From positions 186,001 through 250,000 of the forward strand of contig MEPP01000025.1 in NCBI GenBank assembly GCA_001769855.1: a stretch of DNA of 64,000 nt, written 5' to 3'. The notes beneath the pieces are model-generated. The model was not told where the DNA came from and made no database searches. It saw only the letters and a list, made by a program, of their open reading frames with translations. The stretch is from Bdellovibrionales bacterium GWA2_49_15 (lineage in GTDB: Bacteria; Bdellovibrionota; Bacteriovoracia; Bacteriovoracales; Bacteriovoracaceae). The translations under genes were made by a program, and so were the position numbers. This document shows, in pieces, positions 1 to 8,506 of this stretch; the first letter of the stretch is position 1, and each line of letters opens with the position of its first letter.

Positions 1-205
1 CAGCTAATTTATTTGCTTCCATAAGTTTTTCATTGGCATCTTCATCAAGCTTGGTGGTTTTATTTTCACGCGTTTCAATAACAAATCTAAGTTTAGAAAA
101 TAGGATTGTGCTTAATAAAATAAAGAGAATGAAAAAAATAACAAACTGGTGCGGAAGTGTGTAGTCGGCACCCAATTGCTTGAAAATAGCAAATATTGGA
201 TTCAT
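1..205 (-). CDS. atpF: ATP synthase F0 subunit b (partial, C-terminus beyond window)
   Basis: The first 68 codons of a minus-strand gene run off the left edge. ATG is at 205 with an AAGG ribosome site 7 bases upstream. The protein starts MNPIFAIFKQLG, has one membrane helix at about residues 20-37 (rich in F, I and L), then a charged helical stretch (KTTKLDEDANEKLMEANKLA), which is the plan of a b-type stator subunit anchoring F1 to F0. Subunits a and c lie separately at 19149-20253 on the other strand, so the F0 genes are split around the origin. Family assignment rests on topology, the charged helix after the anchor and the known bactofilin-parBA neighbourhood; b and b' cannot be told apart here. 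Confidence 0.72.
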   Translation of the reverse strand, partial: MNPIFAIFKQLGADYTLPHQFVIFFILFILLSTILFSKLRFVIETRENKTTKLDEDANEKLMEANKLA

Positions 206-321
206 TTATCGCCTTAAGCTTTTAAAAAGACATAGATAATCTGACGGCTTTTTTTAGTCAAGTTGAAAACAGGAATTGATTTTGATTTTTTATATACCAA
301 GCGCGTCATCGAGAGATTTGC

Positions 322-657
322 CTAGGTGTCGTCGCGCATTTTTGTTGTGCCGTGGAAAATCACGCCTTCCTCAACAATCAGTGAAGGCGTTGTAATCGTT
401 CCTTCAAATCTCGCTGGTCGCAAAATTTCGACCCTAGAACTGGCGCGAACATTTCCCCTAACGGTGCCTGAAATCAAAATAACATTTGCATTGATATCTG
501 CGTTTATGACTGCTGATTCAGAGATGATGATTGAGTCATTAGAGTAAATTGTGCCATCTACAATCCCCGCAATCCTGGCGACACCACTAAAAGATAGATT
601 ACCTTCAAAACGACAGCCTTCTTCAATGATGGCAATAACACTACTTTGAACTTGCAT
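322..657 (-). CDS. Bactofilin, polymer-forming cytoskeletal protein
   Basis: A 111-residue bactofilin. Such proteins fold as a right-handed beta helix and polymerise without nucleotide into filaments that position other machinery. The whole protein consists of short repeating beta segments with alternating hydrophobics and regular glycines (GTIYSNDSIIISESAVINAD, GNVRASSRVEI), flanked by very short tails, as is usual in this family. Its ATG overlaps the parB stop as TAATG, so it is translationally coupled to parB. That suggests a role in placing the ParB-parS origin complex, as shown for bactofilins in Myxococcus; this last point is inference. Confidence 0.9.
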   Translation of the reverse strand: MQVQSSVIAIIEEGCRFEGNLSFSGVARIAGIVDGTIYSNDSIIISESAVINADINANVILISGTVRGNVRASSRVEILRPARFEGTITTPSLIVEEGVIFHGTTKMRDDT

Positions 658-1574
658 TACTTCTTGCTCGTAAAAAAGTTATAAATATCATTTAACTCGG
701 CTTCGTTACTAAACACAAGCCCAATGTGTCCTGCGCCACTCTTATTAACCTTTATCTTGATTTGAAGTCCTGATTTTTGCTCAATTGTATTCTTGATTGA
801 ATCGTACTTCGCCAAATTTTGTTGAGCAGGCTCGTCTTGATTGGCATCCTTGCTTACCCTTTTCATTTTGGACTGTTCTTCGAGCATTCTGACCGACCAT
901 TGCTCTACAATAGCTTTATTGGCCAATCGAACAACCTCTTCTCGATCTTCCACCCCTGCCAGAATTTTTCCATGGCCAAAAGATAGTTGGTCCTTTTGCA
1001 AAAACTCGATGACATTCCTGGGCAACTTCAAAATTCTTAGATAATTAGAAATTCCTGAGCGATCTTTCCCCAATCTCTTAGAGACTTCTTCCTGTGTTAA
1101 TTGAAAATCGTTCATCAGTTGATAATAGGCCAAAGCCTCCTCAACACAATTCAGATCGGCGCGCTGAATGTTCTCCAAAAGCGCTATGATATTTCTCTCC
1201 CGATCTGTCGCATTTCTCACGATAGCTGGAACATATTCAATTCCTGCCTTCTTAGCTGCTCGCAAGCGTCGTTCTCCAGCAATTAACTCAAACCCATTTT
1301 CAATTTTTCTAACAATAATGGGTTGAATAATGCCATTTTCCTTAATTGATTGTGAGAGTTCCTCAAGTTCTTTTTCCTTGAAAATTTTTCTTGGCTGCCC
1401 TGGATTCGCTCTCACTTTCTCTATGGGAATCATAAGTGGGCCAGATTCCATTTTTTCTTTCACCACTACGTCTGGTTTTTGCTCACTATCTAAAAGATTA
1501 TTGGCATGCATTCCTCTTGGCACTTCTTGAATGAGAGACGCAATTCCTTTTCCAAGGACTAATTTTTTGGCCAT
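657..1574 (-). CDS. parB: Chromosome partitioning protein ParB
   Basis: A 305-residue ParB/Spo0J: a CTP-dependent DNA clamp that loads at parS and is moved by ParA. The N-terminal 45 residues are variable. The CTP-binding ParB/Srx domain follows at about 47-125 with the GERR box at 100-103 and the ENIQR box at 134-138. The helix-turn-helix that reads parS is at about 160-183 (LTQEEVSKRLGKDRSGISNY). The C-terminal dimerisation domain ends the protein. It lies 10 bases after parA and overlaps the bactofilin start. Two parS sites lie within 3.5 kb, at 2465 and 4910, so the ParABS system is complete in this window. Confidence 0.96.
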   Translation of the reverse strand: MAKKLVLGKGIASLIQEVPRGMHANNLLDSEQKPDVVVKEKMESGPLMIPIEKVRANPGQPRKIFKEKELEELSQSIKENGIIQPIIVRKIENGFELIAGERRLRAAKKAGIEYVPAIVRNATDRERNIIALLENIQRADLNCVEEALAYYQLMNDFQLTQEEVSKRLGKDRSGISNYLRILKLPRNVIEFLQKDQLSFGHGKILAGVEDREEVVRLANKAIVEQWSVRMLEEQSKMKRVSKDANQDEPAQQNLAKYDSIKNTIEQKSGLQIKIKVNKSGAGHIGLVFSNEAELNDIYNFFTSKK

Positions 1575-1584
1575 TGTTTACTCC

Positions 1585-2391
1585 TTACGATAAATAATTC
1601 GTCTCAGCACTAGATTGAACTGAAGTTCTCTGTCTGATGATTAACTCTTTTGCCAAGCTTAGATAAGCTTCACTGCCTTTTGACTCGATATCATAGAGAA
1701 TAATTGGCTTGCCGAAACTCGGACATTCCGAAAGCTTTACATTTCTCGGCACTATTGTAGAGAAAACTTTGTCCGCAAAATGAGTCTGAATTTCGTTTGC
1801 CACCTGCTTATGAAGATTGGCCCTTGAATCAAACATCGTTAGAAGGATGCCTTCCATCTCAAGATTTGGGTTAATTGAATTGCGTATCAGCCTTACGGTA
1901 TTTAAGAGTTGTGCAAATCCTTCCATTGCAAAATATTCTGTCTGCATGGGGACGATAAAACTGTCAGCAGCATTGAGTGCATTAACCGTTAAAAGACCAA
2001 GAGAGGGAGGACAGTCTATAATGATAAAATCAAATTTATCTCTAATTGTCGCAAGTGCATTTTTTAATTTGCTCTCCCTGGCAAGTTCACTCACTAATTC
2101 AATCTCTGCGCCGATGAGATTGTTATCTGCTGGACAAACATTTAGAAAGGGTAGCTCTGTTGGATACACGACTTCTTTAATCGGACATTCGCCAATGAGT
2201 GCATGGTAAAGGTTCTTATTTTTATATGTCTCATTAGTTAAGCCTAGCCCAACGCTGGCGTTTCCTTGTGGATCAAGATCTAAAAGAAGTGTTCTCTTTT
2301 CTGCAACGGATAGACACGCTGCTAAATTAATCGCGGACGTTGTTTTGCCAACACCGCCTTTTTGGTTAACCATCGCAATAATTTTAGACAT
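1585..2391 (-). CDS. parA: Chromosome partitioning ATPase ParA (Soj)
   Basis: A 268-residue ParA ATPase that binds nucleoid DNA as an ATP dimer and is released by ParB, pulling origins apart. The deviant Walker A motif KGGVGKTT starts at residue 11 with the signature lysine, DLDPQGN follows at about 38-44, and the Walker B region IIIDCPPSLG is near 125. There is no N-terminal DNA-binding extension, so this is the chromosomal small-ParA type rather than the plasmid P1 type. It sits in the order rsmG-parA-parB on the minus strand, 25 bases after the rsmG stop, as in most bacteria with an origin-proximal par locus. Confidence 0.96.
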   Translation of the reverse strand: MSKIIAMVNQKGGVGKTTSAINLAACLSVAEKRTLLLDLDPQGNASVGLGLTNETYKNKNLYHALIGECPIKEVVYPTELPFLNVCPADNNLIGAEIELVSELARESKLKNALATIRDKFDFIIIDCPPSLGLLTVNALNAADSFIVPMQTEYFAMEGFAQLLNTVRLIRNSINPNLEMEGILLTMFDSRANLHKQVANEIQTHFADKVFSTIVPRNVKLSECPSFGKPIILYDIESKGSEAYLSLAKELIIRQRTSVQSSAETNYLS

Positions 2392-2416
2392 TTGGACGAC
2401 CTTTGCTGAATTTGAT

Positions 2417-3058
2417 CTACTCTAAAATTAATTCAGAAAGTTTGACAAGGTTTTTATTTTTAATTGTTCCACGTGGAACATTATCGTAAAGAAGTGTTGA
2501 TCTGACGGAGTTATCTGGCAGTTTGTATTCAAATATTTCAGCTAGTCTCCAACTTGGATTCTGAAAAGAAATTTCATCCTTGTATGAAGGGCCTTTATAA
2601 AATAGTACAGAAACATTACAAGAGGGAGCAACATGAACAAAGTCTAAAAGATCTTGAATTAATCCAACCGCCTTAAAAGTTATTAGAGCGTCAGAGTCAA
2701 TGAGAATTTTTTCAAGTCTACTATTTACTAAGCGCACATTAGAAAGTTGAAGAGAGTCACGAATTAACCTGCATGCATTAACCTTTTTCCCAATAGACTC
2801 TATACCTATAACACGCTTACCAATTAACTCAATTGCGAGGGGAAAAAGAGGAAAACCACCACCAAATCCAACATCAATTATAGTGTCTCGAGATTCAAGA
2901 ATCGAGGCAATGGCAGCTGATTGTCTTATCGGTAGAATAGAATCTAAAATCTGTTTGTTGAAAATATCTTCACGGCCTAATATTCTAGTTAAGTTCAAAC
3001 CCTTAAGAGGACCATTTAAAAAGTCGAGGTATTTATCGGTGAAAATATCTAAGTTCAA
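2417..3058 (-). CDS. rsmG: 16S rRNA (guanine-527 N7) methyltransferase RsmG (GidB)
   Basis: A 213-residue RsmG, which uses SAM to methylate N7 of G527 in 16S rRNA. The SAM-binding glycine loop DVGFGGGFP is at 62-70, preceded by the usual ILDS and RQSAAIASI helices. The start is TTG at 3058, overlapping the mnmG stop (TTGA) with AGGA 8 bases upstream, so it is coupled to mnmG. Its last 20 codons contain a perfect parS site (2465-2480), read as part of the protein (DNVPRGT). Length is normal for the family. Confidence 0.94.
   Translation of the reverse strand: MNLDIFTDKYLDFLNGPLKGLNLTRILGREDIFNKQILDSILPIRQSAAIASILESRDTIIDVGFGGGFPLFPLAIELIGKRVIGIESIGKKVNACRLIRDSLQLSNVRLVNSRLEKILIDSDALITFKAVGLIQDLLDFVHVAPSCNVSVLFYKGPSYKDEISFQNPSWRLAEIFEYKLPDNSVRSTLLYDNVPRGTIKNKNLVKLSELILE
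2465..2480. promoter_or_regulatory. parS site 1 (inside rsmG)
   Basis: TGTTCCACGTGGAACA, a perfect 16-bp palindrome matching the conserved ParB loading site (consensus TGTTNCACGTGAAACA and its symmetric version). It lies in the 3' coding part of rsmG, 74 bases upstream of the parA start. Such conservation of a DNA site through a reading frame is usual for parS. Confidence 0.93.
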
Positions 3059-4887
3059 CTTATTAATCCTGCTACGTAGGATAAAGTTGCAGGCCTAATC
3101 CCATCAATATTTTGAAGCTGATAAAAATTTTCAGGCATAAATTTACTAATTCTTAGGCGACACTCGTAGGAAATATTTTTGTTTTCAATTAGCATTTTCC
3201 AATTTATTGCTTTAACCTTGAGTTTATTAAATTTACTATTGCTTTCTAGAGCGCGAGTAATGTGACCCTCATATTTAATCATGATTGCAACTGCCATGCT
3301 CACTCGTTCAGAAATGGAAATGCCAATTCTACTGAATTCACACCGCAAAAGATCAACTGGATTGAATTCTGGCCTTTTAAGGAACTCCGCAAGCCCAATT
3401 GGACCATCCAATAAACCATAATCTAAAACCTGACGAGGAATAATAGTCGAACGCACAAATTTTAGGGTAAATTCGTACTCGGCAACGAGATTTTTCATCT
3501 TAAGATCAAAAGAACTACCCAAATTTAGAGCTTGACGATACCTACTCATGCGCAGAAAAGCATTATCTTCACGCAAAAAAAGACGATTCTCGCTTCTCGC
3601 CGTAAACAACCTGTAGGGCTCGTCTCGCTGTGAAGTTACCAGATCGTCTATCATTACACCCAAATATGAATCATTTCGATCAAAAAAGAGCAAATCACGC
3701 CCGCTTGCCCTCAGGGCCGCATTCATTCCAGCCACAAACCCCTGCCCAGCGGCTTCTTCGTAACCTGATGTACCATTGATCTGACCAGCAAAATAAAGAC
3801 CCGAAATCTCCCGATGCTCTAAAGCGTGGTTCAGAGTTGAAGTATCGACAACATCATACTCGACCGCATAACCATATTGAGCAATTTGAACATTCTCTAG
3901 TCCGCAAATTGTTTTAAGAAAACTCTCTTGAACATCCTTTGGTAAGCTTGTAGAAATTCCGCTCGGGTAGATATTTTCATTTGATAAACCCTCCGGCTCC
4001 AAAAAAATCTGGTGACCATCGCGATCGATGTATCGAAATGCCTTATCCTCTAGCGATGGACAGTATCTCGGTCCAATTCCAGAGATTTGACCATTAAAAA
4101 GAGGACTGCGGTGCTTGTTATCCCGAATTATCTTGAGTGTCTGGGCATTGGTTCGAGTCAAAAAACATGTTTCCTGCGGCAAATGACGCTCAGTCACTGA
4201 GCTGAAGACGTGAAAGGTTGAAGCGGTGCAATCCGATAACTGTGGAGTCAAAGAGCTAAAATCAATAGATCCGCGTTTTAATCGAGGCGGGGTTCCAGTC
4301 TTAAACCGAATATCACGAAACTTTATAAAAGGGACAAGATCTCTAAGAGGGGAAGAGCTCTGACAATCAATCCGGCCACCTCTCCAGCTTTCAGGCCCTG
4401 TGTGCAGCAGCCCCCCTAGAAAAGTTCCAGTAGTAATAACCACACAACGTGCAGAGAGAACAGAGCCACCGTCAAGACTAAGATGAAATGTGCCAGATGC
4501 AGCCCTCTCTAGTGAGCAGACCTGGCTGCGAATTAAGTTGATATCAGGGTTTGTAGCAAGAGTTTCGCCGGCATATTTGGAATAAAGATCTTTGTCGATT
4601 TGCACACGAGTTGACTGGACGGCAAAGCCCTTAGACTCATTTAGTGTGCGAAAATGAATTCCGGCCCGATCAGCCAAATTACCCATCAGTCCGCCCATCG
4701 CATCGACTTCGCGAACAAGTTGACCTTTGCCAACACCACCAATTGACGAATTGCACGGAGCACTGGCCCAAGGAACATTGGGCAATGAAATGAGAGTGAC
4801 GCGCACGCCACTAAACTGTGCTGCAATCCAGGCCGCCTCTATACCCGCATGTCCTCCGCCAATTATGCAAACATCAAAATGCTTCAT
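3055..4887 (-). CDS. mnmG: tRNA uridine-5-carboxymethylaminomethyl modification protein MnmG (GidA)
   Basis: A FAD enzyme that with MnmE builds the cmnm5 group on U34 of tRNAs. The N-terminal Rossmann motif GGGHAGIEAAWIAA (about residues 9-22) binds FAD. The central GTPPRL, GRYCPS, DVVDTS and GYEEAAGQG motifs are those of MnmG, and the C-terminal helical domain that meets MnmE and tRNA is intact. I place the start at ATG 4887 (610 residues), preceded by GAGG at 6 bases; a TTG at 4902 would add five residues with no better ribosome site. parS site 2 lies 18 bases upstream of this start. The partner gene mnmE is directly upstream on the same strand. Confidence 0.96.
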   Translation of the reverse strand: MKHFDVCIIGGGHAGIEAAWIAAQFSGVRVTLISLPNVPWASAPCNSSIGGVGKGQLVREVDAMGGLMGNLADRAGIHFRTLNESKGFAVQSTRVQIDKDLYSKYAGETLATNPDINLIRSQVCSLERAASGTFHLSLDGGSVLSARCVVITTGTFLGGLLHTGPESWRGGRIDCQSSSPLRDLVPFIKFRDIRFKTGTPPRLKRGSIDFSSLTPQLSDCTASTFHVFSSVTERHLPQETCFLTRTNAQTLKIIRDNKHRSPLFNGQISGIGPRYCPSLEDKAFRYIDRDGHQIFLEPEGLSNENIYPSGISTSLPKDVQESFLKTICGLENVQIAQYGYAVEYDVVDTSTLNHALEHREISGLYFAGQINGTSGYEEAAGQGFVAGMNAALRASGRDLLFFDRNDSYLGVMIDDLVTSQRDEPYRLFTARSENRLFLREDNAFLRMSRYRQALNLGSSFDLKMKNLVAEYEFTLKFVRSTIIPRQVLDYGLLDGPIGLAEFLKRPEFNPVDLLRCEFSRIGISISERVSMAVAIMIKYEGHITRALESNSKFNKLKVKAINWKMLIENKNISYECRLRISKFMPENFYQLQNIDGIRPATLSYVAGLIS

Positions 4888-4904
4888 TACATCCTCACCC
4901 AAGA

Positions 4905-4930
4905 CTTAATGTTCCACGTGGAACATTAAG
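4905..4930. promoter_or_regulatory. parS site 2 in a 26-bp perfect palindrome, upstream of mnmG
   Basis: The core TGTTCCACGTGGAACA lies at 4910-4925 and the symmetry extends five bases to each side (CTTAA / TTAAG), giving a perfect 26-bp palindrome. It occupies the mnmE-mnmG gap. Besides loading ParB, its transcript can form a hairpin ahead of mnmG; an effect on mnmG expression would be inference. Confidence 0.93.
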
Positions 4931-4965
4931 TAAAAAACCTATCTATCTGATTTTAATGAAATAGT

Positions 4966-6447
4966 CTACTTGCCAATGCAAAACTTTGAAAAAATGAGAT
5001 CGAGGCTATCATCGGCAGTAACAATACCAATTAATTCATTAACAACAACTCCTATGTTATTAATTTTATTGGAGACAAGCCCCAAGTCTTCGAGGTCTGC
5101 GAGCTGACCAAGCTCTGAAAACCCATTGTATATCTCTGATATTACATGACGATGCCGCTCAACCAAAATAGGATTCTTTGAAGTGACGCTAGTATATTTT
5201 CTTACCACTATCTCCTTGAAATAATTGAGAAGATCAGACTCCTCTGGTCCTATAGAACCAAGATTGGCCTTAATTGAGTGAAAGCAAGTGTAATCAATTT
5301 GCTCTGGTCCTATAGAACCACTTTTTATTTGTTGTGGTCCTATAGAACCAGCTGAATTCTTCGAGCGGCCCACAAGTAGAATTGGGCAGGCGAATTTGGA
5401 GGAAAGTGTCCTCAACTCAACATCACTGCAAAAATATAAATCAGAATGGGTAATTAACAGCAAATCAAAATCACTATAAGCGGAGGTGAATGCATCAATA
5501 TTACTGGACGATAATACTAAAACCTTTAAAAACGAATCTGAAAGCAAGGCCTGTGATCGACGTATCCCCTCTTCCTCAACAATACTTTCAGCAGTCTCCC
5601 GGATACCCGCACAGTCTGTGAGAATATACAAATTACCACCTATTTCTATATGTTCAGAAACAAAATCTCGCGTTGTTCCAGCTATTGGACTAACAATTGA
5701 ACGTCCTTGCGCGAGAATAAAATTGAAAAAGGAACTTTTTCCTGCATTTGTTGGACCAAAAATAATAATTCTCGGAAATAATGCTGTCGCTGCTTGAATC
5801 TGTACACGCTTGTAAAGTTCAGAAATTGTCTTTCCGAAATTTGCTAAAGAATCGGCAAGCATTTTCCGCCCCTCACCTTCTCCGACATCTTCTGAAAAAT
5901 CAATCAACAGATTGATCGCAGATTTCATGGAAAGAAACTCATCATAAAGCTGACGGTATGAGCGAAACAAATCACCATTAAGAATTTGTAGTCCTTGATT
6001 AAAGGCAAACTGAGAATTGGCATTCAAAAGCAACTCTAGACCTTCAACCTGAGAAAAATTCAATTTTTTATTATTAAAGGCCCTGAAAGTAAATTCACCA
6101 GGGAAAGCCAATCGCAATCCAAAATTTCTGACAAAAGCATCTATTATTCGCTGAACATTCAAAACATTACCATGGGGGTAAAGTTCTAAAATATCTTCGC
6201 CAGTATAACTGCTTGGCGCCGCAAAAAAACAGAAAAGCAGCTCATCAAGAGCATTTCCCTGCTCCAAAATTCTCGTTAGATACATGCGCCTGGGAGAAAT
6301 ATTCGCAAGAGATTTTGAAAATAACATCTGAAATTTGACAAGCGAAAATGATCCGCTGATCCGAATTACTGAAACGGCTGAGTTGGCTCCATTGCTACTG
6401 CTACAACCAATGATCACTTCACCTTGTGAACAATTGCAAATTCCCAT
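4966..6447 (-). CDS. mnmE: tRNA modification GTPase MnmE (TrmE), with repeat insertions
   Basis: MnmE, 493 residues against about 454 in E. coli, is the GTPase partner of MnmG in tRNA U34 modification. The N-terminal formyl-THF domain (SSYTGEDILELYPHG) and the long helical domain are present. In the GTPase domain, G1 is GPTNAGKSS, G2 lies in GTTRDF and G3 is DCAG, but the G4 position reads THSD (codons at 5440-5451) instead of NKxD. The C-terminal CIGK cysteine motif is kept. Between G4 and the C-terminal helices sit three copies of the hexapeptide GSIGPE/Q, encoded by identical 16-bp near-palindromes, which account for part of the extra length. Start is ATG 6447. Confidence 0.92.
   Translation of the reverse strand: MGICNCSQGEVIIGCSSSNGANSAVSVIRISGSFSLVKFQMLFSKSLANISPRRMYLTRILEQGNALDELLFCFFAAPSSYTGEDILELYPHGNVLNVQRIIDAFVRNFGLRLAFPGEFTFRAFNNKKLNFSQVEGLELLLNANSQFAFNQGLQILNGDLFRSYRQLYDEFLSMKSAINLLIDFSEDVGEGEGRKMLADSLANFGKTISELYKRVQIQAATALFPRIIIFGPTNAGKSSFFNFILAQGRSIVSPIAGTTRDFVSEHIEIGGNLYILTDCAGIRETAESIVEEEGIRRSQALLSDSFLKVLVLSSSNIDAFTSAYSDFDLLLITHSDLYFCSDVELRTLSSKFACPILLVGRSKNSAGSIGPQQIKSGSIGPEQIDYTCFHSIKANLGSIGPEESDLLNYFKEIVVRKYTSVTSKNPILVERHRHVISEIYNGFSELGQLADLEDLGLVSNKINNIGVVVNELIGIVTADDSLDLIFSKFCIGK
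5245..5350 (-). repeat. Three in-frame copies of a 16-bp near-palindromic element in mnmE
   Basis: TGGTCCTATAGAACCA occurs at 5245-5260, 5305-5320 and 5335-5350. The spacings of 60 and 30 bases are exact codon multiples. Copies 1 and 2 are identical over 19 bases (CTC precedes both). Each reads on the coding strand as GSIGPE or GSIGPQ. The unit is a palindrome with a single mismatched pair, so each copy could fold in the mRNA. The intervening bases are not repeated, so this is not a simple tandem duplication. Confidence 0.9.
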
Positions 6448-6456
6448 TTAAAATAA

Positions 6457-7923
6457 TTACTTTATCGTTTTAAAAACAAGCATCTGCTGCAAGATACCTA
6501 TTAATGTAGACACGCAGATATAAAGGACTAGGCCCGAAGGAAGATCCTTCATAATAAAACCAAATACAATTGGCATAAAAAGCATAATTTTTTGTTGCAT
6601 AGGATCGGCAGTGGTGGAGGGAGTCATTTTTTGCTGCAAAAACATTAAAACAATCATAATCACTGGCAATACAAAAATAGGATCCTTAATACTAAGATCA
6701 TGAATCCAGCCATAGAAAGGACTTCCGACTAATTCAACCGCGGCATAAAGAACTTTATAAAAAGCAAAGAAGATCGGCATTTGAGCGAGTAATGGCAAGC
6801 ATCCTCCAAGTGGATTGGCACCCCCGCGCTTAAAAAGCTCCATTGTTTCCTTTTGAAGCTTAGGAGCATCGTCCTTATATTTTTCCTTTAATTTTGCAAG
6901 CTCAGGCTGCAACACTTGCATCTTTTTCATCGAAACAAATGATTTATACTGAAGAGGAAAAGTTATTAATCGAATTACGATCGTCAGTAAGATAATCGCA
7001 ATACCATAATTAGGAAAATACTTGTAAAAAAACTGTAGGCCGCGCAATATTGGAACTGCAATGACACCAAGAATTCCAAAATCGACGGCAAGTTCTAATG
7101 AAGATCCTAGGGCTGCAAGCATGTCGTAATTTTTCTTACTATATATAAATTCACCCTCGAAGACTTGGGTGGTGGCAGACGTCGACAACACCATAGAACC
7201 TGCTTCTAGGACTTGCATGCGTGCTGGCCAAGGCGTCGTCGATGTCATTACAAAAATATGATAATCATGGTCAACGCCAAACCATTTAAAGTTCGATTCG
7301 TCGGAACCTGACGCCCCAAGTGTATGAAAGGAAACATCTTTTCCATAAATAACAAAACTGCGCTCTTTGTTTGCAGGTGTTTTTGCTGCCACAGATTTGA
7401 AGACAATGCTGGGTGCCGAAGGTGTTTGAAAAACAAATTTATATTTCAACTTACCTTGATCATCGAGCTCTAAGAAGAAAGTGTCCCCATTGGAAAAAGC
7501 TCCCTTTCCACTGTATTCATTGATCGCTTCAAAGCTTTTTATTATCAAGGGTAAATCAGAAATCGAAATCTTAAACTCAAATTCCTTACCCACGACATCT
7601 TGGAAACTTTGAGCAGTGGAGGTCGTTATATAATTTTGAATTTTAAGGTACCGGTCAAAAGAAACAGAGATCGGTCCCTTAGTAAGCGTAAATATCTTAT
7701 TATCAACCGGGTCTAGATTTTTAGGATCCGCGACAGATTTCTGTTCCGATGCAGAGATACTTTTCTCACCTTTCTCTAATGCTTCTCTGGTTTGAGATTG
7801 AACTATCGCCTCTGCCGGAGCTTCAGATTTTGGAGTTTTGGGAATAAAAAAATATTGCCAAGCAAAAAGGACAATCCCGGAAAGAATTACCGCAATAAGT
7901 GCTCGTCTTTGTTCTGATTCCAT
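6457..7923 (-). CDS. yidC: Membrane protein insertase YidC
   Basis: The Gram-negative type of YidC: an N-terminal membrane helix at about residues 6-24, a large periplasmic domain at about 30-300, then the conserved insertase core with five helices (FYKYFPNYGIAIILLTIVIR onward, QMPIFFAFYKVLY, GLVLYICVSTLIGILQQ). It inserts membrane proteins alone or with SecYEG and is needed for F0 subunit c. The start is ATG 7923 with GGAG 6 bases upstream, giving 488 residues; an upstream in-frame codon at 7956 would add 11 residues that overlap the rnpA end and lack a ribosome site. The order rpmH-rnpA-yidC-mnmE is the conserved origin order, though the small yidD gene is absent. Confidence 0.95.
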   Translation of the reverse strand: MESEQRRALIAVILSGIVLFAWQYFFIPKTPKSEAPAEAIVQSQTREALEKGEKSISASEQKSVADPKNLDPVDNKIFTLTKGPISVSFDRYLKIQNYITTSTAQSFQDVVGKEFEFKISISDLPLIIKSFEAINEYSGKGAFSNGDTFFLELDDQGKLKYKFVFQTPSAPSIVFKSVAAKTPANKERSFVIYGKDVSFHTLGASGSDESNFKWFGVDHDYHIFVMTSTTPWPARMQVLEAGSMVLSTSATTQVFEGEFIYSKKNYDMLAALGSSLELAVDFGILGVIAVPILRGLQFFYKYFPNYGIAIILLTIVIRLITFPLQYKSFVSMKKMQVLQPELAKLKEKYKDDAPKLQKETMELFKRGGANPLGGCLPLLAQMPIFFAFYKVLYAAVELVGSPFYGWIHDLSIKDPIFVLPVIMIVLMFLQQKMTPSTTADPMQQKIMLFMPIVFGFIMKDLPSGLVLYICVSTLIGILQQMLVFKTIK

Positions 7924-7936
7924 AAAGGCTCCACCA

Positions 7937-8299
7937 CTATCGACAATCAAGGCCACATTTAAGAAGCTGAAAACTTCTTTTTATATCATCCAAACACGGC
8001 CATTTAATACTGTTGGTTCTTAAGTTTGGACCAATTATAATATTATAAGGAAGGGATTTAAGTTCACTGTCGTGCCGGACTACTTCGCGCACAATTCTCT
8101 TGAATCTATTTCTGAGGACTGCATTCCCATATCTCTTTGGGACAGAAATGCCTAGTTTAAGCCCACATGCTGCGTCCGCACCTCTTGCAAGTGACATCAC
8201 AAACAATTCACCAAACACGCGCACCTTACCACCCTTTCGTATTGCGAAAAAATCAGCTCTGCTACGTAGACGAATTTCTTTGGGAAAAGTGTAATTCAA
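7937..8299 (-). CDS. rnpA: Ribonuclease P protein component
   Basis: A 120-residue basic protein that binds RNase P RNA and helps mature tRNA 5' ends. The diagnostic RNP motif RNRFKRIVRE is at about 61-70, preceded by the conserved LGISVPKRYGNAV strand. It starts 6 bases after the rpmH stop and ends 13 bases before yidC, in the standard rpmH-rnpA arrangement. Confidence 0.95.
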   Translation of the reverse strand: MNYTFPKEIRLRSRADFFAIRKGGKVRVFGELFVMSLARGADAACGLKLGISVPKRYGNAVLRNRFKRIVREVVRHDSELKSLPYNIIIGPNLRTNSIKWPCLDDIKRSFQLLKCGLDCR

Positions 8300-8305
8300 A
8301 ATTGA

Positions 8306-8458
8306 TTACTTAGATCCAGTCTTAACAGACAATTTTTTTCGTCCCTTGGCACGTCTGCGACTTATTACGTCACGTCCAGTAGTCGAAGACATTCTGGTTA
8401 AAAAACCATGCTTTCTCATTCTTTTCTTTCTCTTGGGCTGCCAAGTACCTTTTTCCAT
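8306..8458 (-). CDS. rpmH: 50S ribosomal protein L34
   Basis: A 50-residue, extremely basic protein. It has the L34 signature: [15 protein letters not shown] at 5-19, then [20 protein letters not shown] through residue 41, ending in SVKTGSK. ATG is at 8458 (GGAGATTATT precedes it) and the TAA stop is at 8306. It opens the minus-strand operon that faces dnaA across the 187-base divergent gap. Confidence 0.97.
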   Translation of the reverse strand: MEKGTWQPKRKKRMRKHGFLTRMSSTTGRDVISRRRAKGRKKLSVKTGSK

Positions 8459-8506
8459 AATAATCTCCGAATCGACGCTAACTTTCTAAACCTGGACTTT
8501 TACCCT

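Noticed and set aside
206..321. Terminator or small gene between the bactofilin and atpF
   Set aside because: Only short AT-rich palindromes without a GC stem, and no reading frame with a ribosome site.
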